Assembly (NCBI GenBank): GCA_025093555.1
Contig: JAIWNF010000042.1
Span: 248,001-312,000, forward strand
Length of the DNA: 64,000 nt
Reading direction: 5' to 3'
From: Circinella umbellata
Taxonomy: Eukaryota > Mucoromycota > Mucoromycetes > Mucorales > Lichtheimiaceae
Positions 49,067-61,844 of this stretch are shown in pieces; position 1 is the stretch's first letter, and each line of letters starts with the position of its first letter. A program made the translations under genes and the position numbers. The notes below the pieces were generated by a model. That model saw nothing but the letters and a program-made list of their open reading frames with translations. It ran no database searches and had not been told where the DNA came from.

Positions 49067-50785
49067 TACTTGTTAAGTTGAAGAAGAAAATATATATAAG
49101 CTGTTGTTCTCGCGATTTGATAACAATAAAAAGAAAAAAAAAGAGGGAGACAAACAAAGTGTGTGAAAGGGTAAGAGAAATGAAAAAAAGGAGGGTGCGA
49201 GTGACGGAATAATGCACCACACCATCCAAGGGATTCGGTGAGTGAGTGTGTGTGTAACCTCCCAATGTAATTTTAAACTTACTAACCGAAGTTTTATGCG
49301 ACAAATAGCCAAGAGATGTCAGAACAGTGAGACCGTATATCCGACGAGAAAAAACGAACATTTTGAAGCTTTACATTCATATTTTATATGGAAAACGTTG
49401 GAAGTATTTGCCACAGGTTGTCGTGCGCTTAAACTGTGCTCTGAAACTAGCAAGAAGGAGAGTAACCATGATGGTTCAAAAGATACCCCAAATAAAACGA
49501 ACCTCCTCTTATTTATAAATCATTTACTATCACTTTATCAAACAGTAATCATCTTTCGGATGAAAAAAGAAAGCATAGAGGTAAAAGAAAGATGTTATAT
49601 TTATTATAACAAATGGTAGCAAAAATACCTATGCATTATCTGATTGATCTTTAAAAATATAAATACCGAAGATGGTAGTGCTGCTGTTGGTGCCAAAAAA
49701 AAATATTGGTAAAGTAACTAAATACTGGGACCATCGTTACTGATTATGCAAAGGTACCTCATCTTCTTTGTTTACTGTTTGGCAAGAAAGTATCATTAGA
49801 TCTAGTGTAACAATGAGCCGTTATTTAATGTTTTTATATAGATCTAGAAAAGCGCACAAGACCTGTTAGAAAATTATTATTATCTTAAAAAAAACATAAT
49901 AAGGGCAAGGAGAGAAGGAACAATGAATTTTTAGTATAATAGTAAATTGCATTGTATCGATTTGCAAGGTTTTGCGTGTTCAAATTTTGATGAACAAACA
50001 AATCATTTTTTTCTTTAATTTTTCATTTTCAAAATAGCCTCTTCACTTGTATGTTAATATCTAGTAGCATTTTTTGGGCCAAGGGTTCAAGTAATATCAA
50101 CAAGCAACAGAGCAATGCGCTGTATGATTATTTTTCGCCAAAATCAAGTTAAATTGCATGTGTGGAATTTTTTTTGTGCGTGTGCACACATAAGAGTAAT
50201 AATTAAAACAGCACTCTTTTAATAAATTAGTTTCGCAAGACAAGATACGTGTTTGTTAATAAGCTTATTATTATTTTTAGCTCGTTTATAATATCATACA
50301 TATTCTCATCAGTGTATTGTCCATGATTGTGTATGTGTGTTCTGTCGTGTGTATGGATGCATACATTATTACATGGTATTTGGTTTAATGAAATCAGACC
50401 ACTAGGATTGTTTGTTAGTTTAGCATTAAAATTTTTTATTTCAAGTGTAGGTAATTTCATAAATGTTTTTATTTGTCTCCTTTTTTGATTTATTTGCTAC
50501 TAATTATCATTGTAATTACCATTAACTGTACATAACGTGATCGGAATGCTACCGAAGTATGTTCAGAATTATTTGATGTATCCACATTCTTGAAGCTTAA
50601 TATACAGCTTTCAAAGGTTGAAACATTTCACTTCCTCTTTTGATTGAGAAATAGATGTATACTATATTATATTATGAGAATCCACTTGTTATTTTTATTA
50701 ATGTCCTTAACATCAACTCGGAATGTACAATTAATAACAGGAATTTATTGTTTATTACATACAAAAATAAAAAAAGAAAAGACAG
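49067..50785. other. Intergenic, no gene recognised
   Basis: Vac14 promoter and 3' flank of the amidohydrolase. A short minus-strand frame starting at about 49361 (MFVFSRRIYGLTV) looks protein-like over 25 codons but then runs into low complexity, so it is not called. Confidence 0.45.
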
Positions 50786-53700
50786 TTAAAATTGTTTGGG
50801 GAAACAAAGAGGGCCTGAATGGCCTCCCCCATAGACCATCAACACTTGAGTTCCAAAAACGAATGGATTGCCATTATAGGCAACAAATTCCGCTTTACGA
50901 TCTTGTCTCAATACACCCACAGGCTTCACATTTTCGGGTCGATTCAAGTTAAACATGTCAGCCAAATTCCAAGTCACTAATCCAATAGCTTTTTCAATAG
51001 ATAGTTGCTTATTATGGGCTAAATTCCATCCAGCCTCCCAGATTAAATTACGTCCATTGCCATCATCTGTATCTGTACTTGCTAGACCAACACGTACACC
51101 GCGGCGGACTAGAATATCCAATACTGTTTCTGAAGTCATTGGTGGACCTGCCAAACAAAGACGTTGTTGCCATGTAGATGGAAAGCATCGTGCAGGTTTT
51201 AATATGACGGGAATATCGATAGCAGCTAAATGATCTACAACAAGATGGGATTCAGCACCACCTAAAATAATGAATTGAACGCTGTGGCCTTGAGTGAGGA
51301 ATTGTCGCTTCATTTGAATAATGGAGGCGATTTCATCCTTGTCATCGGCTTCGACAACAACAGGAATTTGACCTTGTGCTGCACGATAGAAAATGTTGCC
51401 GTTGTTCTTGTTTGTTGGTGAGCTGAGAAGTTCACGAATCGTAGCAATTTGTTGAGATACAGTGAGTTTGCCTAGTATTTTTTTTCCCAAAATAGATAAG
51501 TTATATACAGTTTAATGTCACTGTTATTCTTTTAATGTAAATTTTATACACATACCTGAATGGGTTATTGCAAAATGAAGAGCTGCTTCTTCGTTTACAA
51601 ATGTATCATTCGAATCAAGGACTTAATAAAAATGAAAAAAAAAAGAATCAATAAACATATCATATAATGACATTAGAATAAGAAACAGGTGTATTTGTCA
51701 ACTCACATGTATTCTTAACACCTGTTCTAAAAGCAACAGATACACCAGCTAATAGGTTGGATTCGAAAAAGGGTTGGGAAACAGATGTAGTAACGCCTGC
51801 CTTGAATGCTTTTTGAATGTGTAAGCCATTCAATTTTACACCATCCACAGCACGAATAATTCTTTCTGCAAGATCTGGACTAGTAACATCGTTTTCTGCA
51901 TTTCCATCTAGTGTACTTGATTCGGATTGAATTTCACCAAGACCTAATGGTACACCCGTTGATACGAGGCCCTGTATAATATGATTAACGATGTGTAAAC
52001 TTTTTAGTTTTATATTCTTATACACTATTTAAAGTTTATCCTTCGAAACTTTATGTAAAAGTGAAAGTTTAGTTACTTAACTGGAATTACAACAGCACCG
52101 CCCATTTCGAATACCGGACTTGATGATGGCCATTCCACATGATCGCGGTCGCACTCTTTACCAGCACATAACACTTGTCCATTCTTCACAATAAGGTAAA
52201 CTGATCCACTATATGTTTGACCAGGGCCCATATATAATGAACTAATGTTACGCAAAACAAATGAATCTGTATCCGGTGAACAAGCTTCATCCATTACAAC
52301 GGGATTATCCAATCCATGATCTTCAAGTCTCATTGTTCCAAGTGATGGTGAAGGAAGCCAATGATTTATTTCTTCTGATATCTCCATTTTTTCGGTTTCT
52401 TGATGTTCGAGGACATTTAAAGTTGATTTTTGATTATCTTTTTCCACGAGTTCATCTACATGTTTTGTCCAGGAAATTTGATAATCCAATTCAATTCCAT
52501 CCACAATCACTGTTTTAGGCCGAGCACCAAGTCTAAGTGGATGACGTTCCCAAATAACGATGTCAGCATCTTTACCGGATTCAATGCTATATGTACATAT
52601 TTAAAAAAGATTTGTGAGGGTTAGATCACGAGGCTTTGTGGGTAACATATTTACAGTAGTAAAAAAATCTACACTCGACTTTTCCAGTTTAACGGCTCTT
52701 TTTTTTTTTATTTACCTTCCAACACGATGACCAAGACCTAATGAATTAGCCGGTACAGTGGTCAATGCAGCTAATGCTTTATGTTCATCAAATCCATAAT
52801 GATATGCTTTTTGAGACTCATGTAATAAGTCCCTCTAATATATAGATGCCAATAAAATCTGAATAAAAACCTTGAACAATCACTCTTTTTTAATACATAT
52901 TATATACTAACTGCATTTGTAACAGGATGATCGCTCTTGAATGCTACGGGAATACCAGCTTTTGATAAAATTTTGGGTGCATTGACATTTTGGTCCATAG
53001 CTTCATGCTTATACCCCCACATATCTAATATGATAAGACAAGATCGTAAATAAAATTATTATTTTTACAATATTGTCAAAAAAAAGCATCGTTAAACCAA
53101 TTATTAACTTACCAGCAAACGTGGCTACTGTAATATTTGTCTTTGCACGCTTCAATACTTCAGGAACTTGCCAGGCACTCAAAGCATGATGAAAAGCTGC
53201 AATTTCAAAATCAAATTCAAGTGAGTGTTGAACCATGGCTTCAAGATCTTGAGGAAGGTAACAATGAACATTTAATTTGATTTGATGTCTTAGTAATGCA
53301 ACAAGACTTTCCAATTTTAGTGATTCTGGATAAGGTTCTGAAAGACGAGTCATTTTATCTTCATCCACGTTATTTTCATCCAATGTTTTGTTGATACGAC
53401 GTGCAGCGTCACACCAGTCATCTTGTTGTCGCTTCAAAGATTGAGCTTCCTCAAATCGGTGTCGAAACAGGTAAGCTTCACCCATGCCTATTATAAGTCG
53501 ATCGGCGTTAGCTTTAATGTATCTGGATAATAATATATATAACATACATATATAGCACTAAGAAATAAAATTGTGATAATAATTATTTACGTGTTAAGGG
53601 CATTCGATTTAAATATTGTCCATAATAGGTTTTAGGGTTTTCACCACAGGCCATTTTCATGTATCTCCAGATCTTTTCGTTATCTGTTTCTTCATTGACG

Positions 53701-54662
53701 CCTGCTGTAACTAACATGTCTTGATTAGACAATGTTGGCACTGGACGTAGTTTGATAACAGCAGCTTCACCACCCATTAAATTGCCTGAACCAGGTAAAA
53801 CTAATGTAGTTGTAACACCACCACTGGATATTATCTTGACTGCTGGGTCACTTGGGTTAATGGCATCAATGACCCGAACCTAATATATAAGCAAGAAGCG
53901 TTTTTATTTTGTTTGGATAAGCTTGTTATTTCCTTTCTTTAAAAATTTACATCATCACTATCGTTATTCTTTTCTTACATAAGGAGTTGTCGGATGTGTC
54001 ATTTCATTTTCATCTGCTGTAGCATCCAAGTCAGGTAAACTAGCCGCCGTTGCGTGAGTATGCATATCAACTATGCCAGGACTGACGACACGACCTTCTG
54101 CGTTAATTACTTTTACATTTTTTTCATCTGTAGAAAGCTGATGACCCACTTCGGCAATCAAACCATCTTTAATCAGAATATCACCACCATCGAGATAGCG
54201 ATCACCCAACCAGATATATCCATTCTTGATCAATAGTGTAGTATTCGTAGGACCGCGTGGATTTCTTTGTCGTCTCGGCAACTCCTCGTCTGTATCTTGT
54301 TCTTCTCTCTGTTGCTGGGTTAGTTTTTGCTGTTGTTGCTTAGTGATTTGTTGACATTGGGATAAGCCATATTTAAATGACGCGTAAGAAATTCCTGGAG
54401 CGATAACCGACCCACTATCACTGCCCCAGAGATTTTGAGTGTTAACATTTTTGAATGTACTGTATTCGTCATGGTTTGGTATTTGAGAGCTCAAATAAAT
54501 ACTTGTAATCCCAAACACTGCTAATGCTGTACCAATAAGCCCGTAATAACGACGTGTTGCTTTTTTCTTTATTGTTGTTGCTGATGGGAAGTCGTGATCC
54601 AGTAATGGCTTATAAGCATTGTCATTGGTCGGTAAACCTCCACCACTTTGATATCTTGTCAT
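50786..54662 (-). CDS. Membrane-anchored double amidohydrolase (CE9-like)
   Basis: Nine exons: 54662-53979, 53879-53591, 53487-53113, 53024-52912, 52834-52716, 52586-52082, 51971-51707, 51621-51556, 51471-50786; 1033 residues. Parts in order: a cytosolic N-terminus, one membrane span (about 40-58, YGLIGTALAVFGITSIYL), a Gln-rich linker, then two amidohydrolase-like halves. The first holds LIKNGYIWLGD, GIVDMHTHA (metal-binding His about 201 and 203), LMGGEAAVIKLR, RYMKMACGENP, VAFKSDHPVTNA and GKDADIVIWERHP. The second starts at about VYLIVKNGQVLCAG and GAVVIPGLVSTGVPLG, where the HxH motif is absent, so it may be inactive. Fungal relatives are annotated as carbohydrate esterase family 9 proteins; the substrate is not established. 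It probably faces the lumen or outside (type II). Confidence 0.82.
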
Positions 54663-55223
54663 TGGTGAGTAGAGAAGGCTAAAAAAGCACAGTAACAGAA
54701 AAAGAAAAGAGAAAAGAGAAAAGGGGAAAAAAAGAGGGGGCGCGTGTATATGTATTTGGTGTTACCAACACGCAATACTGGATTGTTTCGCATAATATCA
54801 ATCCAGTTCTCTCTCTTTTTTTACTACAGCCGAGATATCGGTACCTGAATAAGGTAAAAATCACTCTATTTGATATCGCAAATAACAAATAGATGGTTTG
54901 AACATCAATATTGTTCCTACTTTATAAGTCTATATAGACTAGCTTGTTATTCATATATACCAGCTGGTCCTTATTACCCATGTATGTTTTTTTATTCTTC
55001 TTTAACCGTATCAATAGCTACTAATAAATTTGTTTACAGAAACAAAAAGAAACATAGTGCTATGATATCTATTAAATTTCATTTATATATTATATTTAAT
55101 CAATTACAAAAAAATCTATTTTCGTTAATTTTTAAAGTTTCTGGGTTAAAGTCTTTTATAAAGGAAAGAGAGTGAAAAAAAAAATTCCTGCACCCCTTTT
55201 CTCCGCTTGTGTGAAAAAATAAA
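54663..55223. other. Divergent promoter of the amidohydrolase and PsuG genes
   Basis: About 560 bases between two start codons on opposite strands; AT-rich, with pyrimidine tracts near both starts. No TATA box stands out. Confidence 0.5.
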
Positions 55224-57077
55224 ATGTTTCGACAACAGATTGCACGTCGATTTCACGCGTTGGCAAGTTCAAAACATTTCAATATTACACCTGAAATCAA
55301 ACATGCCATTGTAAATAAAAGTCCAGTTGTTGCATTAGAATCGACTATTATAAGTCATGGTAAAATTCAGATAAACGGGTTGGGATGGAGAAGGTGTTGT
55401 TTTCGGTTTGTTAAAAATAAAGAAGGCAAAACCGAGCTGTTTATTTATTAGTGATGAAATTAACATGATAAATAATATGAATAATAGGTATGCCATATCC
55501 ACAAAATGTTCAAACTGCAGGAGATGTTCAAGATATCGTTCGTTCTCAAGGTGCTATTCCTGCTACCATTGCTATATTGGATGGTCGTGTGCACATAGGT
55601 AAATAGAACTTACATTTTTTCAGCGTTTGATAGATGGGTATGTAATGGATGAATGATACGAACAGCTTAAATGTAATTTATTTTATTTTTTTAAAAAAAA
55701 GGCTTGGAAGATCAAGAGTTGGAGCAACTGGGTAAAATGGGACACGAAGCACAAAAGACATCAAGAAGAGATTTAGCACTTGTACTTGCAAAAGTAAGCT
55801 CGTTAATTCATTATAAAAAGCGAAAGAAAGAAATTGTCAAATAACAAAGATATTTAATCATAAACATCTAAATGCATAACAGAGAGGATCAGGTGCGACT
55901 ACTGTTGCTAGCACTATGATTCTTGCTCGAGCGGCTGGAATCCCTGTATTTGTTACTGGAGGTATTGGTGGTGTACATCGTGGGGCGGATCAATGTAAGT
56001 TTGTATATAAGGTCTAGTAAACCTCCCTTTACCTTTTAGAATTAACAATATGTTATAACAGCATTCGATATTAGTGCCGATTTGACAGAGTTGGGCAAAA
56101 CACCAGTCGCAGTTATATGTGCTGGCGTAAAAAGTATTTTAGATGTTGAAAAAACACTTGAAGTCTTGGTAAGTCTATTTAACAAAAGCATAAAATTGGT
56201 ATAATTGGTACAGTAATGAATATTCAAAATCAAATTTACTTATTTCTTCATCTTTGGTATAAAAGGAAACACAAGGTGTATCAGTTACAACAATTGGTAA
56301 AAGCCAACGATTTCCTGCATTTTATACACCTGATAGTGGATTTGATGTACGTATCAATATTATATGTGTGTCTTTTGGGCGATAGAGTCAAACGAAAATT
56401 TACTTTGAAAGAGATTTATCATTATGTAGAGCCCAAGCCGAGTAGATAATCCTTCAGAAGCTGCCAATATTATATGTAAGTTAATAAACAGTGTTCTACT
56501 GTAAAACAAACATTTTTTCGATGAAATAATAATAAATATTCCGAACCTTTACATTTATATATTCAGTTGCGAATCATACTTTAGAGTTAAATAGTGGAAT
56601 GGTTTTTGCGGTACCTATACCAGAGGATCAAGCTGCCGATACACAATCCATACAACGATTTATTGATATTGCTATTGCTGAAGCAAGGTAAGAAAGATGT
56701 GGGAAAAAGATGCTGTTTTTCTTTGATAAGTACGGGATCTAATGTGATTCATGGTATATTATATATTTTATTAGATCTAATGATATCAGTGGCAAAGATG
56801 AAACTCCATTTTTATTGAAACGTATCGCGGAGCTTACGAAAGGCGAATCATTAGCAGCAAGTACGTAATACATACTGCAGGGATAGAGAGAGAGAGAGAA
56901 TAGCGTGAGAATCATTCGTGTACGTGTATTTTGCTAATAAAATTCCAATAATGACCATGGTATGGTGTTAATGCTACTATAATAGATATTGCTCTTATTA
57001 AGAATAATGCCAGAGTGGGAGCCAAAATTGCAGTTGAGTTAAGCAAACGTGTAGCTGAAAATAATGTTAATTCTTAA
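55224..57077 (+). CDS. Pseudouridine-5'-phosphate glycosidase (PsuG/IndA family)
   Basis: Reversibly splits pseudouridine 5'-phosphate into uracil and ribose 5-phosphate, using Mn. Ten short exons: 55224-55359, 55488-55598, 55702-55793, 55883-55994, 56062-56168, 56266-56346, 56430-56475, 56567-56687, 56775-56860, 56986-57077; 327 residues in phase. Family motifs: [16 protein letters not shown] (spanning exons 1-2), [77 protein letters not shown], then [12 protein letters not shown]. The first 20 residues ([18 protein letters not shown]) look like a mitochondrial presequence. Many eukaryotes fuse this domain to a PfkB-type pseudouridine kinase; here the stop follows directly and no kinase is seen downstream, so the kinase must be elsewhere or missing. 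Confidence 0.92.
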
Positions 57078-57387
57078 ACATGATTTGATGCATATGTAAA
57101 ATAATAGTCATATATTGATTATTATAGCTATTAGAGCTCATATCTTACTATGTAGTGTATCCATATGTACAAATAATCACTATTGAATGACGACATGATA
57201 AACCAGTGATCAATTTTATTTTTACATTTTTAAAAACGAGCAATTTTTCATATTTTTTTCTTTTTTTTTCGATTGGCATTCTTCTTTTTCAACAGTGAGC
57301 AGCTATCATGGACCAATTGTTTCTTCAAAGTATTTTTACGTAAAGACCTTATGAAATCATTGACAATGTGTTTATGGATATACTATT
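57078..57387. other. Intergenic
   Basis: PsuG 3' flank; T-rich near 57250-57270. No gene seen. Confidence 0.5.
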
Positions 57388-57892
57388 ATGGCTTTTAGAT
57401 ATCATTATTACTTCGATGCTGAAAAGGTCATCTGTGAACATATACCGAAAAAACTTGGATGTGTGGACGAATACAACCTTATTCACAGTAATAATAACAT
57501 GGCACCATCATCATCATCATTTTTTTTACGTACTGATGATAAAAGCAGCTTTAGCAAACAAACATCAAAAGAAATGCTTGGAAGAAATATATTTCCAGAC
57601 CCTCACTTTCTGACGCCAAAGGTTCTTTATTACAAAATGCAACTGCTGTAGTTATAATCAATTACGCTTCTCATTAATGCTATGCTTTGTTTTATTCTGA
57701 TTTCTTCTTGGATCGTATTATTTCAACTTATCGTAGTGAGCATAGCAACTTTTACATTTGACTAGTATCATTCATGCTTATGCTGATTCCAACAACTAGG
57801 AATACTTTCGTCATGGTCTATTATCCGTAGTAGCGGAAACTAACTTGTTGCTATTGGAATATGGCCCTAAAAGTGGTACAAAACTTTATTGA
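57388..57892 (+). CDS. Possible small gene or gene remnant, unknown
   Basis: An open frame from the ATG at 57388 (MAFRYHYYFDAEKVICEHI, PKKLGCVDEYNLIHSNNN) runs 87 codons to a TAG at 57649-57651 and has a coding-like composition. A second block at 57800-57892, reading EYFRHGLLSVVAETNLLLLE followed by YGPKSGTKLY and TGA, could join it in phase if a weak GTTCTT donor at 57622 is used (108 residues in total). I do not recognise either part. The region next to it is repeat-rich, so this may be the decayed end of a transposon gene. Confidence 0.25.
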
Positions 57893-58528
57893 GTTTCAAC
57901 AAATAAGCATTCAACAGTCGTTAATTATTTTTGTTTGGGTGTCGCAGGAGATTTTACTTCGTTACAATTGAAGCCGTTCAAGGATGCACCACAGATCATA
58001 TCTGCACGAGAAAAGAAGAATAAACAATCATAACAACACCTTTGGCAACAATAGTAGTTTTAGCTTTACATTATCAATCTCAGTCAGGCTACTATGTTTT
58101 GCATTTACATTATTTTCATTTTTGCATGCCCATATCATTATATATATTGCCATATAGTCCTATTATTTTTCCTAAAAAGCCCAACAAAAAAAAATTCATC
58201 TCGAGCTCGTAGGGCTGTAAATAAATCCCATACGTGCGTACTTAAAAAAAGAATACCAACCACTGCTTTATTTCTTTTGGTAGTCTTATACGTCTGTTAA
58301 TTCTAATTTTCTTCTATATTAACAGGAACTGGAAAAATGATGACGAAATGGTAACAGCACATGTAAAATAATTGCTAATTTCGTATGTATCTGAGATATT
58401 GCCAATAATTCTGTGATATTGAGTATTTTAACAAAAGGGGGGAGGGACAGGGTAAAATTCTTTGTGAGTTTGTCATATATTTTTAGTAATAATTGAGAAA
58501 TTAGAATAAAGTTATCCTTTTGGCTACT
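57893..58528. other. Intergenic
   Basis: AT-rich, G run near 58437-58444 just before the long repeat. No gene seen. Confidence 0.5.
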
Positions 58529-59368
58529 GATACGTTTCGGTCGTATCGTGTTAGAAAAATAAATAAAAGTAATATTATTCCGAGTATATGACTCAAGGAA
58601 AAGGATAAGTTATAATAAATAACTTATAAATATTTAAAAATAAAAGAGTTCGGTAAATTTGATATATTAACCAACAAAATAAAACAATCCCGATTGTAGC
58701 GTGAAAATAGTAAACAAGGATGAGTGAACTAAGTACGTAGTTTATTATAACTTAATAAAACGTGGTAAAACTTAATAGAACTGAAGATTTTATTTGAGGA
58801 AGAAAGATGTCTTATTTATATTAAAAATTTCTATCTATCATCTATCTTAAGTTGATAATTGGCTGTAATTCATGAGTATCAGTAACTTGTACTTGTAACA
58901 GTTACTTGCAATTGTTGCAACTCCTTGTGAATATTGCAGTTACTTGTGCACGTGCCTTTTACTGGTTTAGGTAACAATTACTTGTACACGTAGCAGTTAT
59001 CCTGGTCTTCTTTCTTCAACAGTTGGTCTGTCGGTCTGAACGGAACACATTATTCATGATACGTAAATACTTTTTTAATAATTAAATAATGGCGAGATAT
59101 TACTGATGTTGATAATTTATAAGTTAATAATATATGTAATAAAATAATTAAAAAGAGAAAAAAAAAAAGGGGGAAGGGAAAAAGGGGTAACACTGCAATG
59201 ACATATACAATGACTACTTATAAATTTCTTTTCTGCTCTATATGAGTCATGAAGGTTGGTTAAGTAAATGATGTAGACGATGAATATTAGAGTCGGGCAC
59301 TTGGTATTAGTCATTAATATTTAGAAGGATATTATATAGCTACCAGTCCGAAGTATAGTGGGTTTAGC
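58529..59368. repeat. Long direct repeat, copy 1
   Basis: Starts at gatacgtttcggtcgtatcg and ends at agtatagtgggtttagc. The same sequence recurs at 63210-64000 with scattered differences and one indel of about 60 bases (extra here at about 58610-58670). Inside are short imperfect repeats of the type AGTTACTTGTACACGT (58880-59000). No coding frame. The pair suggests a dispersed repeat family; long terminal repeats of an element cannot be proved. Confidence 0.85.
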
Positions 59369-60144
59369 TATGATACGTACCCTCTTTACTCTTTTTTTTT
59401 AAGATGACGGGGCATAAAATATCGTTATGAGATTTACTCGGTCCCTTAATACATCTGGGATAAAGGGACAATATTCAGCACAGGAAACTCAACAAAAAAT
59501 ATTACCATTACGCGAATATTATTAGAGTGAAAAATATGTAAGTATTATTCAACATGGCCCCACTTATAAATGATAAGAATGTTACAGTAATTATCTTATT
59601 ACCATTAAATATTATTAAATACGTAGCAGCAATTATGTAAGAACCATTTATAAATCATGTTATATAATTTTTTTTATATATCTTTTGAAAATCTATAATG
59701 TGTTAAATTCTGTGAGAATACATGACCCCAGTAGGACTGCAAGTCTAATGACACAAGTGTTCGTTATTTTTATAATTAATGACTTTTATACATTACGTAT
59801 ATATAAAAAAATCTACGTACTCTATAATATATGCAAAGGTACTACAAGCTAAATTTTTTATCTTTTAAACAAAGTTGTAATTTTAACAAATCATTGATAG
59901 TGGATATGTATATCATTCAATTAAAAAATAAATGACGTAATTATATGGATTATAATGAAGAGAAGTGCTACAAAGGTAGTGAATGTGTGATAACAACTTT
60001 AATTCTTTCTTAAACTAAAAAGCATATTGCTTTTAATGAGATTTTTGTGTATGTGTGTGTGTAAGATGAATGTTAAATTATGTCTGTTTTTCTTTTTAGA
60101 AAAGTACATGAAAAAGAAGGATGTAAAAAAGATAAAATAAAATA
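59369..60144. other. Intergenic, no gene recognised
   Basis: AT-rich; 3' flank of the unknown minus-strand gene. Confidence 0.5.
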
Positions 60145-60810
60145 TTAATATTCGTTTTCCGAGTAAGGAGATTCATTCCAATACTCTTTCAGTAAACAAT
60201 TATACCACTGGTTGCCAATACGCGCCCAGCCGTTGGAATCAAATGTTAAGTCTTGTGTAGATGATGTCGATGATGATGCAGTCGATTCTAGTGGTTGTGG
60301 TATTGACGATGTTGAGGAGTGGAGTGCTGCTAATAATCTTTCACTGAACGGGGTGGGTAAATGTCCATAAAGGTTCGAGGGTTTACGCCAAATAGCTTTT
60401 TCTGGTGGAGAATAGGTGGTATCACGCTGTGATAAACGATGAGTTGTTGATAAGCCTTTGATGCTCTTTAAAATATTGTGTTGTTTTTTAATTTTTGATA
60501 CTTGAAAATCACCGGCTCTATACATTTTATTACTCCATGAGAATAAATCCGTAACAACTTTAATAATACCGTCTAAATCATTGATTGTTGTAGGAAGTAT
60601 AATATCAAATTGTTTCAGAACAACGTACAAGCCATTACCACATAAATGTATGGTATTCAGTTGCGCAGTTGGACCAGATGATTGAAATTGCCAAGCCAAA
60701 CGATTTACCCATTCATCATCAGTGCAGTGTTCCAAGATACAATCCAAATCGCCTTTTAATTCTCTATTCACCTTTGCCCGATCACTTATTATCTTGTCAT
60801 CGTCATCCAT
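60145..60810 (-). CDS. Unknown protein, 221 residues, single exon
   Basis: ATG at 60810-60808 starts MDDDDKIISDRAKVNRELK. A helical N-terminal block (LDCILEHCTDDEWVNRLAWQ, then LNTIHLCGNGLYVVLKQFDI, LDGIIKVVTDLFSWSNKMYR) looks like a folded alpha domain. It is followed by a Ser/Thr-rich part and an aromatic C-terminus (GWARIGNQWYNCLLKEYW). I do not recognise the family. It has no signal peptide or membrane span. It lies between two copies of a long repeat, so its copy number may vary. Confidence 0.6.
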   Translation of the reverse strand: MDDDDKIISDRAKVNRELKGDLDCILEHCTDDEWVNRLAWQFQSSGPTAQLNTIHLCGNGLYVVLKQFDIILPTTINDLDGIIKVVTDLFSWSNKMYRAGDFQVSKIKKQHNILKSIKGLSTTHRLSQRDTTYSPPEKAIWRKPSNLYGHLPTPFSERLLAALHSSTSSIPQPLESTASSSTSSTQDLTFDSNGWARIGNQWYNCLLKEYWNESPYSENEY

Positions 60811-61842
60811 TTATACCTATTACGTGAACTGGAGGAGGCTGATCGCCGAACCAACACGCCTGGCAGATACGGCTCGCTACTTATTGCCTGGTGGCAGCAG
60901 CAGCAGAAGCAGCAGTAAACCCAATGACAGTCTCTGTTCTTCAAGTCTCATTATATGATGTTGCAAGATTCATTATTGTCAAAGAAAAAGATTCATTATA
61001 CTTTAACAAAAATAGAAGCTTTAAAATGACCCGCCCGTAATATCACCATCAACGTCAACGTCAACAACCCGCAATCCCACATCAATTGAACAAAACAATA
61101 ATGTTTTAGCATCGTCATCGTCATCCATCATTAAAAAAACTATCACATCAAAAATCAAAAAGTCTGCAGAAGACACATTTAGCAACATTATGCCATTCTT
61201 AGAAGTAGTTCGTTATATAAAACATATTGGACATTGCAAATATAATCAATACAGATATGTCGATTATTTTTGACATATGAATATATTTTTCTCTAACATC
61301 TTAGTACTTTTCTTGATCTTTATTAACAGTATAACCCAAAGTTCTAAAGCCACACCAGCCATCGTCCACAATTTTGATTTCTTCTACTATTGTGTTTTAT
61401 ACTAGGATATATGGATGTAATGTCACTTTCTTCTTTTTCTTTATTAACATTAATTTATTATTAAGTTATCAGCATACGTACTGTTCGACTATGACTCTTT
61501 TTCATATCAACAAGTACAGTAGTTTTGAATTACTACCAACCCAAATCGCTTTTACAATGGTGGTGATTATATTCATCATGGCTACTTGTTTATAGTATAT
61601 ATCTACTTGTATTTATAATTAAAGATTTTGTGTTTAAGCAAAATAGACTGTCATTAAATCCTGATCCCCAAAAAAACGTATCGATCAATGACCATTTATG
61701 CTAATTTTCAATTTCAATGTTTGCTGATACTGCAAAACTAAACTACGCAATGCTGGTTTTCAAAATAACTTCACATTGTCCAATCATAGACAATTTTTCA
61801 AAGTTCCGAACTATACAACTAGTTCTGTTGACGAATGGTAAA
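60811..61842. other. Intergenic, no gene recognised
   Basis: Contains a (CAG)n-like stretch at about 60894-60917 upstream of the unknown gene, then AT-rich DNA. Confidence 0.45.
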
Positions 61843-61844
61843 TA

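Noticed and set aside
49020..49361. 113-codon minus-strand frame starting MFVFSRRIYGLTV
   Set aside because: It overlaps the first exon of Vac14, and beyond about 25 codons it is low complexity from T-rich promoter DNA.
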